In this document: positions 11,181 through 22,027 of the stretch, piece after piece | Numbering within the stretch: position 1 is the stretch's first letter | Layout: every line of letters begins with the position of its first letter | Source of the DNA: Deroplatys truncata | Taxonomy: Eukaryota; Arthropoda; Insecta; Mantodea; Mantidae | Assembly: GCA_030765065.1 (NCBI GenBank) | Contig: CM060979.1 | Coordinates: forward strand, 16,025,001-16,089,000 | Direction: 5' to 3' | DNA: 64,000 nt | Program-made: the position numbers and the translations under genes | The notes under the pieces: generated by a model | Told to the model about the DNA's origin: nothing | Database searches by the model: none | The model's input: only the letters and a program-made list of their open reading frames with translations

Positions 11181-11534
11181 CCTTACGAAAGAAGAGGGTT
11201 TCATAGGCTATTCCCAGAAAATTCAAGGTATAAATTGTAGTTATCATGTAAATATTTTTGAGATATGATATTTTAATAAATAAAATCGTTAGCAATTTTT
11301 TAAAAATTCAAAATTTTCGAAAAATGTTCCGTGAAATGGGTAGTTGAGATGGGGGATTTTCGTGTCGCATCTTTGAAAGGTACCAAACATAACTACCATG
11401 TGTGGTATTTATCCAACTTCTCGTTTTTTAGTTATGCCGTTCACAAAAAAAATTCTCTTTTTGGTTTCAGGGGACCCCAAAACATGTATTTCCGGTAAAA
11501 TCTCGGTATCGAATTTTTTTGGGTGGAATGGAAT
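11181..11534 (+). repeat. Partial family B copy; nearly identical to 15562-15916
   Basis: The block contains the family landmarks ATTCCCAGAAAATTCAAG, AAATTTTCGAAAAATGTTCC and TTTCCGGTAAAATCTCGG. It differs from the block at 15562-15916 by only two substitutions and one T in a run, while most B copies differ from one another far more. It ends abruptly at GGGTGGAATGGAAT. Confidence 0.88.
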
Positions 11535-11554
11535 TTAATTTTTCTCAAATATTT

Positions 11555-12323
11555 TTACTTTCTCTACTACGTATAGTAAGTATGGGAAGTATTGTATTCC
11601 ACCCAAAAATTCGATACCGACATTTCACCGGAAATACATGTTTTGAGACCCCCGAATCCAAAAAAAACATTTTTGGAAACATGTCCGTGTGTGTATGTGT
11701 GTGTGTGTGTGTGTCTGCCTGTCTGTCTGTCTGTGAACAGCATACTCAGAAACGAACAGTCGGATAAGCACCAAACTTGGTATTTAGGTTCAGTATCTTC
11801 CAAGGATGCGACACGAAGGTTTTCAAGAAAATCCCCCCACCCCAGATTACCCTTTACATGGAACATTTTTCGAAAATTTTAATTTTCCCAAAAATGGCTC
11901 TAACGATTTTGATTAAAATATCATATGTTTAAGATATTTTATGACAAATAAAATGTATATCTTGAATTTCCTGGGAATGTCTCCAAAAGTATCCCTCATT
12001 GTGAACGACTTTTGCATAACTGGTAAACCATAAGAGATAGACAAAATTTTACTACACAAAAAATGTAGATCGCGTTAAAATACACAATTTATGTCATATA
12101 CATTTCTTTTGTTGAGTGAACCATTTTCGAGATATTGATTGTTATTCCCTTAAATTTTCCAATACTTTGACTATCGCTTAAAGTCTACCAATTCCCGTTG
12201 CATCTACAAGAAAATTAGCAATAAGTTTAACATCTCGATTAACATGAAGCATGTGGAGAATAAGCGTTTGTAAAAATAGTTTGTACAAGAGTAAAGAAAG
12301 TCATGTGAGTGTAACACATCAGA
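11555..12323 (-). mobile_element. Repeat family A copy, internally deleted
   Basis: Opens TTACTTTCTCTACTACGTAT and closes GTAACACATCAGA. A deletion near 12165 joins 'TTTTCCAATACTTT' directly to 'GACTATCGCTTAAAG', removing the segment with the ATGAATAACG landmark. The GT/CTGT microsatellite at about 11690-11731 is longer than in most copies. Confidence 0.88.
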
Positions 12324-12329
12324 TTTTTA

Positions 12330-12486
12330 GTTATGGTGTTCAGAGACACACATACGGACATTTTTCTAAATTTTATCCAGGAGGCCTGAAAACCTGTATT
12401 TCCGGTGAAATCTCAAATGTTGGTATGGAATTTTTAGATGGAATACACTACCTTCTCTACCTCCATGCACGTGATAGAGTAAGTAA
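12330..12486 (+). mobile_element. Family B 3'-end fragment
   Basis: Contains AGTTATGGTGTTCAGAGACA, TTTCCGGTGAAATCTC and a 3' end CCTTCTCTACC...GATAGAGTAAG. It begins at the T run next to the family A copy ending at 12323, so A probably inserted in this older copy. Confidence 0.65.
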
Positions 12487-13001
12487 AACCAATTTGAAAC
12501 CCGTGGATAGGCATAGGGTCAATCGTGTCTCTAGTGCAAAGCTATAGTCTAAACGTCCTAGTTCTCGCCAGGTAGGACAGAGAATAAAAAGGAACATTGT
12601 GATTTTACCTGACTCGCCTTCCTTTCCAGGAACATAAGTAATACAATTGGGCAGCTCTTCAAGCAAAAGGAGTTGCTGTTTGAACTTTTATGGAGAACAA
12701 TAGAGCTGAATTCTGGCGCTAAGTTGGAGTGACGGACGTGTTTTTAAAGGTTTTATCTGATGAGTGTCATACGCCCGAGAACCTTCCGCCTGTGGGTGTC
12801 CAACATCTTCATAACATACCACCTGCTCTTCTTTGTACACGGCTAAACCCGTTCAGACTCTATACTTCTTACATTTAAATACTGCAGTCTAGTCATTGCA
12901 GAAATTTAAATAAACTGACCAATTCTCTGCTATTTCAAGGTTTTTATATATTCTCCTGGTGTGTAAGAGAAGAAGCTTTCCTACGCTGAAGGTAAGACAA
13001 A
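12487..13001. other. Unassigned stretch
   Basis: No gene or repeat recognised. Confidence 0.4.
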
Positions 13002-13782
13002 TCTGATGTTGCACTCATATGACTCTTACTGCTAATTTTCTTGTAGATGCAAGGGGAATTGCTAGGCTTTAAGCGATAGTCAAATGTTTTAAGAGCTGGT
13101 TGCTGTGTGACACATTCCATTCTCTTTGTATGTCCAGGACAAAAAAAAAATGAATAACAAATTCCCATTTGAGAAAAAGTATAAGTATTGGAAAATTTAA
13201 AGGAATAACAAGCAATATCTCGAAAATGGTTCACTCAACAAAAAGAAATATATGACATAAATTGTGTATTTTAACGCGATCTACATTTTTTGTGTAGTAA
13301 AATTTTGTCTATCTCTTATGGTATACCAGTTATGCAAAAGTCGTTTACAATGAAGAAGACTTTTGGAGACATTTCCAGAAAATTCGAGATATACATTTCA
13401 TTTGCCATAAAACTATCTTAAACATATGCTATTTTAATCAAAATGGTTAGAACCATTTTTGAGAAAGTTAAAATTTTCTAAAAATGTTCCATGTAAATGG
13501 TAATCTGGGATGGGGTATTTTCTTGAAAACCTTCGTGTCGCATCTCTGGAAGATACTGAACCTAAATACCAAGTTTGGTGTTTATCCGACTGTTCGTTTC
13601 TGAGTTATGCTGTTCGCACACGCACACACACACACACACACATACACACGGACATGTTTCCAAAAATGCTTTTTTTGGATTCAGAGGGTCTCAAAACATA
13701 TATTTCCGGTGAAATCTCGGTATCGAATTTTTGGGTGGAATACATTACTTACCCTACCTACTATACTTAGTAGAGAAAGTAA
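13002..13782 (+). mobile_element. Repeat family A copy
   Basis: Starts TCTGATGTTGCACTCATATG (a few bases differ from the usual 5' end, and about 75 bases after it are missing) and ends TAGTAGAGAAAGTAA. The CA tract (about 13616-13645) is expanded. Confidence 0.88.
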
Positions 13783-13792
13783 AAAGGACTAA

Positions 13793-14268
13793 CGAATTCC
13801 CATTTGAGAAAAATTATTAGTATTAGAAAATGCAAACAAATAGCAAGAAATTTCAAGGAAATGGTTATTTCCACAATAAATTTATATGACATAAATTGTG
13901 TGGTTTAAAGAGATCTGCATTTTTTGTGTAATGAAATTTCGTCTATTTCTTATGGTTTACCAGTTATGCAAAAGTCATTCAGAATGAAGAAGACTTTTAA
14001 GGACATTCCCAGAAAATTCAAGATATATATTTCATTTGCCCTAAAAATATCTTAAACGTGTGATATTTTAATCAAAATCGTTATAGCCATTTTCGAGAAA
14101 ATCAAAATTTTCGAAAAATTTCCATGTGAAGGCCTGTTTGGGGCGGGGGATTTTCTTAAAAATCTTCGTTTAGCAACTTTTGAAGGTACTGAACTAAAAT
14201 ACCGAGTTTGGTATTTATCCGACATTTCAATTTGGAGTTATGCTGTTCACACACTCACACACAGTGAC
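13793..14268 (+). mobile_element. Family A/B copy truncated at both ends
   Basis: It begins at the internal landmark AACGAATTCCCATTTGAG, immediately after the previous copy's AAAAA, and stops at the CA tract (ACACACTCACACACAG). The join to the preceding copy falls in the internal A run next to ATGAATAACG, a recurrent junction point (see 48354 and 50888). Confidence 0.75.
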
Positions 14269-14404
14269 ATAAAGAGCTTTAAAATATACTCTTATGGGGT
14301 AGCATTAAACCAAAAATGTTAAAAAGTGTTTTTTAAATTTATCCTGGTTCTTTGCAGTTTGACGATTAAAATTATACTAATATGTTTTACGTTATTTAAT
14401 CTAT

Positions 14405-14655
14405 GCGCTTTATATTGATGAAATAAACCTTTAGAGGAATAGTTTTGCTATACATTTCGTTGTGGATACAGAAAATCGCAGCGATAATCAGATGTTTAGA
14501 ACCTGGTCGCTATGTGCTGGCCTTGAAATTCAGTACTTTTTTGATGACATCGCGAAAAACAACTGAAAACTGATGGCACCTCAAAACAATGACAAAGGTA
14601 TTGAAAAATTCCAATCATTTTACAACGGATATCTCGGAAATGGCTGCTGCTAATC
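14405..14655 (+). mobile_element. Family B fragment, 5' half
   Basis: Contains AATAAACCTTTAGAGG, ATTTCGTTGTGGATACAG, the GCGATAATCAGATGTTTAGA segment and GACATCGCGAAAAACAACTG. It breaks off at CGGAAATGGCTGCTGC. Confidence 0.7.
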
Positions 14656-15414
14656 CATGCTTAAAGCTTATTGCTAATCATTGTTCTTATCGTTTTAGTT
14701 CATTTCAACCTCATGTGATTGTATCACGCGTTGGCTGTTTTATACTAATAACTTTTACAAATTATCCAACTCGTAAGATTAATGATAACTTTCTTGGTGA
14801 AAATTATCTTCTTATTCTACTTGTTCACCATCACATAGTAGCTCAAATTCCTGATCTTTCCCTCTCTTTTTGCGACTACCTATGTCTTTCTTGCTATAAG
14901 AATATGGTACCGCAGAAGTTTGTAGTATGTGATACCGTAATTATTGACAGGAAGATATAAATAATTAAATAAAGAAATAATAGTAAGACAGAGAAATAAT
15001 TACAATAAATAATTTCCGTATATTAGATCAATGTACAATTTAGTAGGCTTCAGTTGAAAAAATCTGTCTTGAGAATAAGGTAACTAGCGAGCAAAGTTAT
15101 GAGTAATAGCTGAGGAGCGAACGTGTTAGTGTAAAGTTTCTTTGAATGCAGTTAAGGTTATAAGTTCAGTATGTTTGCAGAATCACGTTGACAGAAATTC
15201 TGTAAAAGACAAAGGGAATCAAATTCTGAGATTCGAGGAGGTACCCCATAGTAACAGTGTCACATATGCATATGTAGGAGTTTTGAGATTGGCCCCGCGC
15301 GAGAGAAACCTTGGTGGGATAGTTCTAAGCTAGCGAAACTTAAGTAATAAAAGAGTGCGTATTGCTAAAATTAGCACCTTATCTTTCTTTCTCTTCTTTC
15401 GTGGGCTTCGAACC
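14656..15414. other. Unassigned block between two family B pieces
   Basis: About 760 bases with no recognised family. An open frame covers 14589-14960 on the plus strand but its first part is family B; the rest has no recognisable domain. The block contains AATAAA at 14969 and a TATAAAT at 14957, so an unrecognised solo LTR is possible, but I found no terminal repeats or target duplication. Confidence 0.35.
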
Positions 15415-15950
15415 TTTAATAACGAATATCTCAGAAACGGCTGTTGCCACAGAAAAAAATATTTTAAGTAAATTGTATGCTCTAAAGACATCTACATTTT
15501 TATTTGATACGTTTTTGTCTATCGCTTGACGTTTACCAGTTACACAAGATTACACATAATTCCTTACGAAAGAAGAGGGTTTCATAGGCTATTCCCAGAA
15601 AATTCAAGGTATAAATTGTAGTTATCATGTAAATATTTTTGATATATGATATTTTAATAAATAAAATCGTTAGCAATTTTTTAAAAATTCAAAATTTTCG
15701 AAAAATGTTCCGTGAAATGGGTAGTTGAGATGGGGGATTTTCGTGTCGCATATTTGAAAGGTACCAAACATAACTACCATGTGTGGTATTTATCCAACTT
15801 CTCGTTTTTTTAGTTATGCCGTTCACAAAAAAAATTCTCTTTTTGGTTTCAGGGGACCCCAAAACATGTATTTCCGGTAAAATCTCGGTATCGAATTTTT
15901 TTGGGTGGAATGGAATACATTCTGTACCTACTATGTATGTGATAGAGAAA
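15415..15950 (+). mobile_element. Family B copy, 3' half
   Basis: Runs from AACCTTTAATAACGAATATC through the 99%-identical block 15562-15916 to a 3' end GATAGAGAAAATG. It overlaps the preceding B piece by one landmark, so the two need not be halves of one copy. Confidence 0.75.
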
Positions 15951-16959
15951 ATGTCTTTTTTCTTGTTATTGCTATTCTCAATAATCTGCTATTTTGTCAT
16001 CGACCACAATCATTACACTTTCTTCTTTTACATTTATTGGGTTGCTCAGGTGTGTCGGGAGTGTGTGATAAGCATTTAAGATATAATGCATTTCTACCTT
16101 AAAAGCAAATAAATCATTGAGGAATCTCATAGATTTACAAAACATCGTATCACACAACGCAGCCGTAGATCCCACACGTGTAAGTACGCTTGCACTAAAT
16201 AAGACACACATAGCTGCATAGGTCCATCAAAACCTTTTATACTTGGAGGTGAATTATAATAATTTATCATCTATTTAGAAATGTATCAAGCTTGTGCAAA
16301 TTATTCTCTATATAGCTTTTCTCTGTATCTGTTAACTGTCACGTGAGGTAAACAAAGGCGAGAGGCAGCTGTGTATGCTCTCATTCGCCCCTGACCGCAA
16401 CACTCAGTCTAAGAGTAGAAATAGATCGCATCTTTTCTTATTATTATTACTTTTAAAATGCGCTAATGCATACGTTTAATGATTTCATTACAATATGCAG
16501 CATTTTCAGTGCTATTTGAAAATATAAACCAATCAGTTTACTATAACTGGGCAGTTATTTCAAATTTACATTTTCATAATCATAATCGTAAGAATCAAAT
16601 ATATTAGGTACAGAGTAAATCCATGTAAATTCTTTTCAACAAGTAGGTAGGAGTATCCTTCGGTTTAAACCTGCCTCTCAGGATGAGGAAAGCAGTGCAC
16701 CTATCATGGCAGAGTGATTTTATCGCCTAACCTTGCACTGCAGAGGGCTTGTACGTCTCCATTTAAAGCTGTGGATGAGCCAATCTGGGGAAAGGGGAAG
16801 GAAATAAAGTGCAGAAGAATGCATGTCAGCGAGGCAAGGTTATAAGAAACAGGATTTAGTATTCGCTTAATGTTCTAATGCTCTTAGAACATTAGCCTGG
16901 TTAGGGAGCAGGTGAAGTATTTTGAAGTCGAAAATATTTTTTTGTAGTTGGAAGATGCT
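15951..16959. other. Unassigned stretch
   Basis: No gene recognised over about 1 kb. It holds a perfect 10-bp stem (AATGTTCTAA at 16869-16878 and TTAGAACATT at 16884-16893, 5-base loop) and some GC-richer text at 16640-16860 with no family match. Confidence 0.4.
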
Positions 16960-17034
16960 TCATGTTTATCTGCCCCACGTATGGGATCCAATTTGAAGTT
17001 GAATATATGTTAGCCCCACGTTTGGGAGCCAATT
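16960..17034 (-). other. LTR1 leader with two primer-site-like repeats
   Basis: On the minus strand the LTR end CGCGACA is followed directly by AATTGGCTCCCAAACGTGGG and, about 40 bases on, a similar TTGGATCCCATACGTGGGGC. Position right after the LTR suggests a primer-binding-site region, duplicated. No retroelement coding region follows. Confidence 0.5.
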
Positions 17035-17832
17035 TGTCGCGGTCACTCGTGTTATCTTATTGCTGAGCGCCAGTTATTGTATTAATAGTTTGAATTTTGG
17101 GTTCTTTGTCCTCCGGCTAGCTATTATTACTACTCAGTCGAGCATATCTCTTGAACAGGGTGTGTAAACGGAAAGGATTTGTTACTGAAAGATAACACTT
17201 ATAAAAGAATTTGTTTTTACACTTATATTACCGTCACAATTAATTAATTTCACATATTGACTCTTGATACACGCCCGACTGAAACTGTTATATTTTAGAA
17301 TGTAACTATAATCACTTATTTGCCGCACTTATTAATTTGCGTATTTCACATCTTTTAACTAACTTTACGACGCGAGAGATTTTGTAGGACTGAGCGACGT
17401 GTAATGCGTGAAAGATCCTGTTGAACTGGACAATACTTGTCTCTGGCATTAGCTTTTTATACTCCCTCACCCCGATATGCCTAAACATTATAACAGAGCT
17501 GCTATTGGTTAATAAAGCGCGCCAACATTAGCGTCTATTTTTATATCCAATCAAAATTACGAACACATATACTCTAGGGAAGAAATTCCCTCCATTTCTA
17601 CAGAAAAGCGCGTTAATCTGACGTCATTTGTTTGTCTCTTCCAATTAATAAACAACTCGCCCCCTCGCTACATTGTTACCCGCTCCTATTGTCAGTTTCA
17701 GCGAGGCCGTGTAAACTTATTTCCTAACAATACTTATAATTAACACATTTCAAATCATTGTCATACAATAATGCCACTTTACACTACAATCACTCTGGCA
17801 TTTACATTGTTGTGATATAAAATACTGCCACA
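17035..17832 (-). mobile_element. LTR1 copy, inverted, with leader
   Basis: On the minus strand it starts TGTGGCAGTATTTTATATCA and ends GACCGCGACA. It matches 9228-10204 throughout, including CCAAT, TATAAA-like and polyadenylation regions, but has two 36-bp units instead of seven. The leader is retained on the inner side, so this is the 5' LTR of a truncated element and not a clean solo LTR. Confidence 0.85.
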
Positions 17833-18261
17833 ATTTGCTTCGTATGAATACAATTGTGTTCCAGTTCAGCGTGTTTGCTGTGATGGTATTCGTATAGACA
17901 GTTTGTTGCAAATGTTGGTCATCCCTGAACCTGGAGGATTATCGCTCGCTGAGCATGAGCGGCACGGTCAAGTGAAAGGAAGTGACCCCCCACCGCTAGG
18001 ACGGGGTACTGATGTTCTCCGTGGGGAGTCTGCAGAGAAGACCTGCCATCAAGGACGTGTCAACAGTTGGACCACTATCACCTGCACCGTATGCAAAAAC
18101 TTGGCTAATGCTCTACACGCGTTTTGATACGAAGATGAATAATGACCCTGCCCTTTCACGGGGACATCGCAGTTGTAAAGTATGGTGACTTGCAAACTGT
18201 ACAATACAAGGTTGCAGGCAATGGCTACAGGTTGCTTCATTCGCTGCATAAAACAGCGAAA
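17833..18261. other. Unassigned GC-richer stretch
   Basis: Open frames exist on both strands (for example 17903-18127 plus) but no domain is recognisable and no repeat match was found. Confidence 0.35.
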
Positions 18262-19220
18262 CTCTTATTTCTACATTCTCCACCACGTAACCAGCAGGTA
18301 CAGATGATATTGCATTCCACCAAAAATTCGATACCGAGATTTCACCACAAATATATGTTTTGAGGCCCCCTGAATCCAAAAAAAGCATTTTTGGAAACAT
18401 GTCTCTGTGTGTATGTGTGTCTGTGAACAGCATAACTCAAAAACGAACAGTCGGATAAACACCAAACTTGCTATTTAGGTTCAGTATCTTCCAAAGTTGC
18501 GACACGAAGGTTTTCAAGAAAATTCCCTCACCCCAGATTACCTTTACATGGAACATTTTTCGAAAGTTTTAATTTTCTCAAAAATGGCTCTAACGATTTT
18601 GATTTAAATATCATATGTTTAAGATATTTTCATGGCAAATAAAATGTATATCTTAAATTTTCTGGGAATGTCTCCAAAAGTATTCTTCATTGTGAACGAC
18701 TTTTGCATAACTGGTATACCATAAGAGATAGACAAAATTTTACTACACAAAAAATGTAGATCGCGTTAAAATACACAATTTATGTCATACGCATTTTTTT
18801 TGAGTGAACCATTTTCGAGATATTGCTTGTTATTCCCTTAAATTTTTCAATACTTATTTTCTCAAATGGGAATTTGTTATTCATTTTTTTGTCTTGGATA
18901 TGCAAAGAGTTATAATCTGTGGCAAAGGGAATGGTGCTGCACCTAGCAACCAGCTATTAAGAGATATGTCTATGCCTAAAGGCTACTGTATTTCTATATT
19001 GCCATTGCAAATACAAAACAAGGGGAACATAGTATGCCTTAAGCGATAGTCAAATATTTTTAGAACTGGTTGCTATGTGTAAAATGTAATTCTCTTTGCA
19101 TGTCAAAAGATCGTTTCTGCAAACGTTTATTTCGATTAATATGAAATAGATGGAGAATAAGAGTTTGTAAAAATAGTTTGTACAAGAGTAGAGAAAGTCA
19201 TGTGACTGTTACACATCAGA
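18262..19220 (-). mobile_element. Repeat family A copy, near full length
   Basis: The 5' end is intact (TTACACATCAGA on the plus strand). The 3' end is diverged (TTTCTACATTCTCCACCACG), which removes the usual terminal ACTTTCTCTAC. It includes the subfamily segment TAGCAACCAGCTATTAAG. Confidence 0.85.
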
Positions 19221-20281
19221 TTTTTTTGTTTATTGTTTGTACATGTGGCCGCACTAGCAACTATTTCAGTACTGATTTGACTTGAATAAAACAACTGAGA
19301 AACAATTGAAAATAGAATTTAAAAGAATGGCTAAGTATTGAACAATTCCATTAACAACGAATATCTCGGCAATGCCTATCTCACAACAAAAGTTATTTGA
19401 AATGAATTGTGTTTTAAAGAGATCTAATTCCTACCGAATGAAGAGTTCTTTACAGGCTACTTCCAGTAAATTCAAGACACACATTTTATTTTTTATGTAA
19501 ATCTTTAATATATGGTATTTAATCAGATAGTAGGGCCATTTTTCAGAATTTCAACAATTTCGGAAAAGTCCCATATAAAGCGAAGTTTAAGATGGAGGGA
19601 TTTCCTTGAAAATCTTCGTGTTGCATCTTTGGAAGATACTGAACGTAAATACCATATTTGGTAGTTTTCCGACTTTCCGTTTTTCAGTTAGTCGACACAC
19701 ACGCGCGTGCGAACATTTTTAGATCTTTTTTGTATTCAGAGGTGCTCAAAACATGTATTTGCGATGAAATCACCGTTTCGAATTTGGATGGAATGCAATA
19801 CAGAGGTGTGAAAATTATTTGACTCGAACACATTTTATGGTAAAATGATTGTAATTTCCGAGGTTATAAAATAATTTACAAATCTGAAAAACCTAATCAG
19901 AACCTTATGTGAAACTTAACAACTATTTGTAACTGTGTGTATGTATGTTTATCCAATAACAACATTGCATCAGTAATTTTTCTTGCTGAAAGTTTAATTC
20001 TCGAACCGAGGGCTTCAAAAGTCTACATAGAGAAAAAAAAAGCACACACGATAAATCAAATAGTTATATTTAATTTCCAGATATAATCTTGAAATTTCGC
20101 AGATAATATTGAGGTGAAGAATGACTGAATCGGTCGTTTAAAGTCTATTTTTGGCAAACTTATTTCAACGAAATTTCCTTCTATTCAGTACTACAGGATA
20201 AAAAGTTGATTTTGTTGTTATACTCTGCTTATTCATAATGGCAATCACTTAATTCTGGTTTATAAGCCTTTATCACACTAT

Positions 20282-21904
20282 GGGCCGGTTTCACCAACGG
20301 ATGTTAAAAAATCTGATGTGTTACACTCACATGACTTTCTCTACTCTTGTACAAACTATTTTTATAAACGCTTATTCTCCATATGCTTCATGTTAATCCA
20401 CGCTTTAAGCGATAGTCAAATGTATTAAGAGCTGGTTGCTATGTGGCGTATTCCATTCTCTTTGAATTACCAGGACAAAAAAAAATGAATAACGAATTTG
20501 AGAAAAGCATAAATATTCGGAAATTTAAGAGAATAACAAGCAATATCTCGAAAATGGTTCACTCATTAACAAAAATGTTCCATGTAAAGAGTAATCTGGG
20601 GTGGGGGGATTTCTTGAAAACCTTCGTGTCGCATCTCTGGAAGATACTGAACCTAAATACCAAGTTTGGTGTTTATCCGACTGTTCGTTTCTGAGTTATA
20701 CTGTTCACAGACACACGGACATGTTTCCAAAAATGCCTTTTTTGGATTCAGGGGGCCTCAAAACATATATTTCCGGTGAAATCTCGGTATCGAATTTTTG
20801 GGTGGAATGCAATACTCTATACTATACGTAGTAGAGAAAGTAAAAATACTCTAACCTCTTGTTTGTTAACTAGTTGTTCAAAGTATAACATAAGGTTAAA
20901 ACGTTTGCGTTTCATCAAGCTTTTACAGCAAATTGCTAGCTAACATGTTAACGTCAAAGACAACTGTGAACGCCAGCTTTCGAGAAGGCGGTGGCCGAAC
21001 TGCACTGCTTCTGAACGTACTCCGATGCGCTTTTGTCTACGTATTGCCGCGCTCTCTGTGTCAGTAGCCGACAACTATTTACATTCATGGTAATGGCCAT
21101 GTGATGTTCCCAGTTGTTTGAGGTTAGACTCATGATGTCAACTGAAATAAATGTTTCACCGTTGAAACGCGTTAATTAACATCTGGTTAATAAGTACAGA
21201 CGTATTGTCAAGTGCGAAAAAGCTGACGTTCTTACATTAAAGGATAAGATTGCAGCCTGGGACAAAATCCACACGTAATTTAACTGGAGCGAACGCGTTT
21301 CCCTTAAATCCTGTAAGCAACTACGACAATGTTAGATAACAAAGTGCAGCACCAGAAACGTTAGGTGCGAAGAGCGTTTAAGACGGTTTAAAACTCGTGG
21401 ACATGCATTGAAACTAAAGTGGACGAAAGTGTGTTATCGCTGATTAATCAAGCAGATCCGAAAATTACTGTTTGCATTTTGAATCAATAGCTTTGGAAAT
21501 TCCAACATTATCACAAGTAAATGAAAAATGTTAGTAGCATAAAATCGAAGTACCTAATAAACACTTAGCATAGGAGAAATAGGCATGCCTCTGTTGGTAA
21601 CCTCTCGTATTTCCTACAAAACCATGTTTATGTCCCCTTGGGCAGTCTATATTGCTTTAAAAATTCCTCTTTTTTAAGGGTTTCAAATTTATTATGATGT
21701 AAATACTCTTCTGTTAGGAATGACATTAAAAAATGCCAATTGCAGCAAACTCGCAACAACAGCTTGGTTTGCGGCAGCCATTTTCCAATTTCTAACAGAT
21801 TGTTAAAGTTAACATTGTTTGATGAAACAGAATTTGTGTTAACTTCTGTGTTAAATCAGTCAAACAGTGTGTTAACATTTAGCATATGTTGGTGAAACCG
21901 GTCC
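20282..21904. mobile_element. GGGCCGG inverted-repeat transposon (Harbinger-like?)
   Basis: It starts GGGCCGGTTTCACCAAC and ends with the inverse GTT GGTGAAACCGGTCC (one mismatch in 17), flanked by TAT on both sides. The right inner flank is rich in GTTAAC motifs. A 3-bp duplication and GGG-start ends fit PIF/Harbinger best, but TAT is not the usual TWA, so the superfamily call is tentative. No transposase was seen. Confidence 0.72.
20312..20843 (+). mobile_element. Family A copy, innermost of the nest
   Basis: Starts TCTGATGTGTTACACTCACA after an A run and ends TAGTAGAGAAAGTAA before AAA. It is internally deleted (a jump near 20570 skips from CTCATTAACAAAA to ATGTTCCATGTAAAGAG). It lies 30 bases inside the left end of the GGGCCGG element. 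Confidence 0.88.
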
Positions 21905-22027
21905 TATAGGTTCAATATCATGGAGAGAGAACCTCGAGCAGTAAATAGCGAAAAATTTGCTTTGAGTCTAATAATTTTCACACCTCTGTACCTTCTCTAT
22001 CTACTATTTACGCGGTAGAGAAAGTAA

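Larger units (their letters stand above)
19801..21988. mobile_element. TA-flanked inverted-repeat transposon (non-autonomous)
   Basis: It starts CAGAGGTGTGAAAATTATTT and ends with the inverted copy AATAATTTTCACACCTCTG. TA precedes and follows, and the interrupted family B text reads through if the insert and one TA are removed. A TA duplication with such ends indicates the Tc1/mariner superfamily. Without the element nested in it about 565 bases remain, with no transposase. Confidence 0.85.
19245..22027 (+). mobile_element. Family B copy hosting a nested transposon
   Basis: The B copy runs 19245-19800 (AACAACTGAGAAACAATTGA through AATTTGGATGGAATGCAATA) and finishes at 21989-22027 (TACCTTCTCTATCTAC, then GCGGTAGAGAAAGTAA). 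Its last 39 bases are separated from the rest by a 2,188-base insert flanked by TA. Confidence 0.85.

Noticed and set aside
14589..14960. 123-codon frame as a gene
   Set aside because: Its start is family B sequence and the remainder has no recognisable domain or support.
9228..17832. LTR1 at 9.2-10.2 kb and 17.0-17.8 kb as the two ends of one retrotransposon
   Set aside because: The LTRs are in opposite orientation, the first has its own target duplication, and no retroelement genes lie between them.
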